From CAZVTU01 sp964630295 (GTDB lineage: Bacteria > Patescibacteriota > Minisyncoccia > Minisyncoccales > RBG-13-42-11): a stretch of DNA of 5,649 nucleotides. The translations under genes and the position numbers were made by a program. Below the pieces are notes generated by a model, which saw nothing but the letters and a program-made list of their open reading frames with translations, searched no databases and had not been told where the DNA came from. This document shows positions 4,695 to 5,649 of the stretch, in pieces (the stretch's first letter is position 1; each line of letters begins with the position of its first letter). The stretch lies in assembly GCA_964630295.1 (NCBI GenBank), contig CAZVTU010000040.1, positions 1 to 5,649 on the forward strand. The letters are read 5' to 3'.

Positions 4695-5081
4695 ATGAGA
4701 GAAAGGGCAAGAGTTTTTTTAATAGAGGACGATCAAACCCTAATAAAAGTGGAGAGATTATATATAGAAAACGCTGGCCACGAAATCATTCTCTTTGCCT
4801 CCTCTCGCGAAGAGGCGCTAGAGAAAATCGCTGAAGCCGAGGCGAAGGTGATTAATGTCGCCGTCATTGACGGAAATCTTGGTAGCGGGCCAAACGATGG
4901 TCCTGAGATTGCCAAAGCCCTGAAAGAAAAAATTCCAGAAGTCAAGGTAATTTCTTTCTCGGGCGAACTAGTAAGCTGGGGAGATTTTAATCCCCACGAA
5001 CCGTCAGATATAACCAATCTCGGCAAAGTTATTTCTCAAGCAATATTTATAAAAGGAGGAGAAGATGACATTAACAATTGA
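4695..5081 (+). CDS. Stand-alone response-regulator receiver domain protein, 128 aa
   Basis: This is a CheY-like single-domain receiver that would be phosphorylated by a histidine kinase and act by protein contact, since no DNA-binding or enzymatic output domain is attached. Seen motifs: acidic pocket D12-D13 in FLIEDD (after the first strand), phosphoacceptor D59 in VAVIDGNLG, Ser87 or Ser89 in KVISFSGE as the switch hydroxyl, and Lys111 in NLGKVI as the candidate conserved lysine, without the usual following Pro. Residues 93-108 (VSWGDFNPHEPSDITN) replace the usual short loop before the lysine. It ends GGEDDINN and is close to normal receiver length. The start is supported by AGGGAGAG before ATG 4695. 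It overlaps the next gene by 17 nt, so the two are likely translationally coupled. No kinase is visible in the window. Confidence 0.85.
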   Translation: MRERARVFLIEDDQTLIKVERLYIENAGHEIILFASSREEALEKIAEAEAKVINVAVIDGNLGSGPNDGPEIAKALKEKIPEVKVISFSGELVSWGDFNPHEPSDITNLGKVISQAIFIKGGEDDINN

Positions 5082-5307
5082 GGAAGCCAAGACTCTCAAC
5101 GAGATAATCGTTGAGGAACTGGTGGAGTTCGGACTTTTAAAAGCCACCAAAGAGAAAGCCAGAGCTGTTAAAGAGCTTACTCCAAGGGTGGCAAGAAGGT
5201 TCGATGAAGTAGGAAGCAAGGAAGGAAAGATATTTCTTTATCCTCTTCCTTCCTTGGAGAGGGTGGTTTTGCGAAAAATCGATGAGCTCGAAGCGCAATG
5301 CGTCTAA
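5065..5307 (+). CDS. Hypothetical protein, 80 aa, coupled to the receiver
   Basis: I do not recognise this protein. It is mostly charged and helical: TIEEAKTLNEIIVEELVEFGLL at the start and SLERVVLRKIDELEAQ at the end predict helices. A central basic stretch (KEKARAVKELTPRVARRF) and a short FLYPLP turn join them. No membrane segment or metal motif is present; one Cys lies at residue 79. The ATG is preceded by AGGAGG at 5054-5059 with 5-nt spacing, and the gene overlaps the receiver gene by 17 nt in another frame, a strong sign of a two-gene operon and possibly of a physical or functional partner. It could be the output partner of the receiver, but that is only context. A strong hairpin follows at 5330-5361. 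Confidence 0.75.
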   Translation: MTLTIEEAKTLNEIIVEELVEFGLLKATKEKARAVKELTPRVARRFDEVGSKEGKIFLYPLPSLERVVLRKIDELEAQCV

Positions 5308-5329
5308 AGTTTTCTCTTTTGAGAAAGCT

Positions 5330-5361
5330 AAAGAGCGTGGTTTTATTAAACCACGCTCTTT
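5330..5361 (+). terminator. Hairpin terminator closing the receiver operon
   Basis: AAAGAGCGTGGTTT (5330-5343) pairs perfectly with AAACCACGCTCTTT (5348-5361) over a 4-nt loop. The run of T after it is poor (CACTTGACTTTT), so termination may rely on the very stable stem. A second small perfect hairpin, TTTCTC/GAGAAA with a TTTT loop (5311-5326), lies between the stop codon and this stem, and CTCTTT (5314-5319) could alternatively pair with AAAGAG (5330-5335). Confidence 0.65.
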
Positions 5362-5364
5362 CAC

Positions 5365-5393
5365 TTGACTTTTCTCTTAAAAATGTTTAAAAA
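5365..5393 (+). promoter_or_regulatory. Candidate promoter of the degV-family gene
   Basis: TTGACT (5365-5370), 17-nt spacer, TAAAAA (5388-5393). It has the same spacing and the same -10 as the proposed clpB promoter, and shares TTGACT with the receiver promoter. Transcription would begin near 5400, at the foot of the hairpin at 5402-5424. Confidence 0.4.
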
Positions 5394-5401
5394 ACAAATA
5401 G

Positions 5402-5434
5402 CTCCTTACTAATTAGGCAAGGAGATTTTATTTT
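5402..5434 (+). promoter_or_regulatory. 5' UTR hairpin with U-run before the degV-family gene
   Basis: CTCCTT (5402-5407) pairs with AAGGAG (5419-5424) over an 11-nt loop that contains the palindrome CTAATTAG; ATTTTATTTT follows. It could be a weak intrinsic terminator placed directly before the Shine-Dalgarno. CTCCT can also pair with AGGAG of the Shine-Dalgarno (5435-5439), which would hide it. Which of these matters cannot be decided from sequence. Confidence 0.45.
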
Positions 5435-5450
5435 AGGAGGTGAGGGAAAG

Positions 5451-5649
5451 ATGTCTGAAATAGCAGTGGTGACTGACAGCACTGCTGATTTTCCGCCAGG
5501 TGAAGCCGAGAGATTTGGGATTAAGATAGTGCCATTATACGTCCGATTTGGTAATCAAGAGTATATTGACAAGGTTAACTTAAGTAGCGAGGAGTTTTTC
5601 ACCAAATTAAAAAAGAGCCTGGTTTTACCGGTAACCAGCCAACCGACCC
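5451..5649 (+). CDS. DegV/FakB-family fatty-acid-binding protein, N-terminal part (3' end outside window)
   Basis: DegV-family proteins bind one fatty acid in a deep cleft; in Firmicutes the FakB members present it to the kinase FakA, so that exogenous fatty acid enters phospholipid synthesis. The 66 visible residues show the family hallmarks: AVVTDSTADFP (5-15) with the conserved D-S-T, GIKIVPLYVRFGNQEY (23-38), D40, SSEEFF (45-50), and TSQPT (62-66), where the Ser/Thr contact the fatty-acid carboxylate. About 280 residues would be usual for a full-length member, so roughly three quarters lies beyond the window. The start is fixed by AGGAGGTGAGG at 5435-5445. It begins a new transcription unit after the hairpin at 5330-5361. 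Family is secure; the ligand and partner kinase are not visible. Confidence 0.92.
   Translation, partial: MSEIAVVTDSTADFPPGEAERFGIKIVPLYVRFGNQEYIDKVNLSSEEFFTKLKKSLVLPVTSQPT

Noticed and set aside
4733..5364. Minus-strand open frames opposite the receiver and 80-aa genes
   Set aside because: They are shadows without ribosome sites; the + strand genes have promoter, Shine-Dalgarno and an overlap typical of an operon.

Overview
The window is AT-rich bacterial DNA that uses TGA as a stop (end of the receiver gene at 5081). Every confident gene is on the + strand. The HtrA and ClpB proteins, the small membrane-anchored protein after ClpB, the very small gene products and the 100-N scaffold gap suggest a metagenome-assembled genome, perhaps of the candidate phyla radiation/Patescibacteria. 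That placement is an impression from protein style, not something a marker gene here proves.

Layout. 1-571: C-terminal part of an HtrA/Deg serine protease (catalytic Ser plus PDZ). 572-1013: a leader transcription unit ending in a 53-residue zinc-ribbon protein. 1014-1540: a second leader unit of the same design ending in a 76-residue helical protein. 1548-4290: clpB disaggregase. 4291-4617: a membrane-anchored, probably trypsin-like protein interrupted by an assembly gap. 4621-5361: a classical promoter driving a stand-alone receiver-domain protein and an overlapping 80-residue unknown protein, then a strong hairpin. 5365-5649: a promoter candidate, a 5' UTR hairpin and the start of a DegV/FakB-type fatty-acid-binding protein.

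The most interesting part is 572-1234. Each of the two small genes follows a leader of about 215-225 nt that has all the parts of a ribosome-mediated transcription attenuator. There is a short leader ORF carrying a run of related codons: Phe/Tyr in the first (10 of 12 residues aromatic), Leu/Ile/Val in the second (9 of 10). The RNA segments can pair 1:2, 2:3 and 3:4, and 3:4 is an intrinsic terminator ending just upstream of a strong Shine-Dalgarno. The two units share a gapless 53-nt upstream block (38 identities) that ends inside the leader ORFs, so they look like paralogous regulatory cassettes tuned to different amino acids. Attenuators of this kind usually control amino-acid biosynthesis or aminoacyl-tRNA synthetase genes. 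Here they appear to control tiny proteins of unknown function, next to protein-quality-control genes (HtrA, ClpB, a second protease-like protein). I infer that the small proteins may be made under aromatic or branched-chain amino-acid (or charged-tRNA) shortage; nothing in the sequence says what they do.

Several genes have a standard Shine-Dalgarno (zinc ribbon, helical protein, receiver, 80-aa protein, DegV). clpB and the two leader ORFs do not, and the protease-like gene starts directly at the clpB stop.
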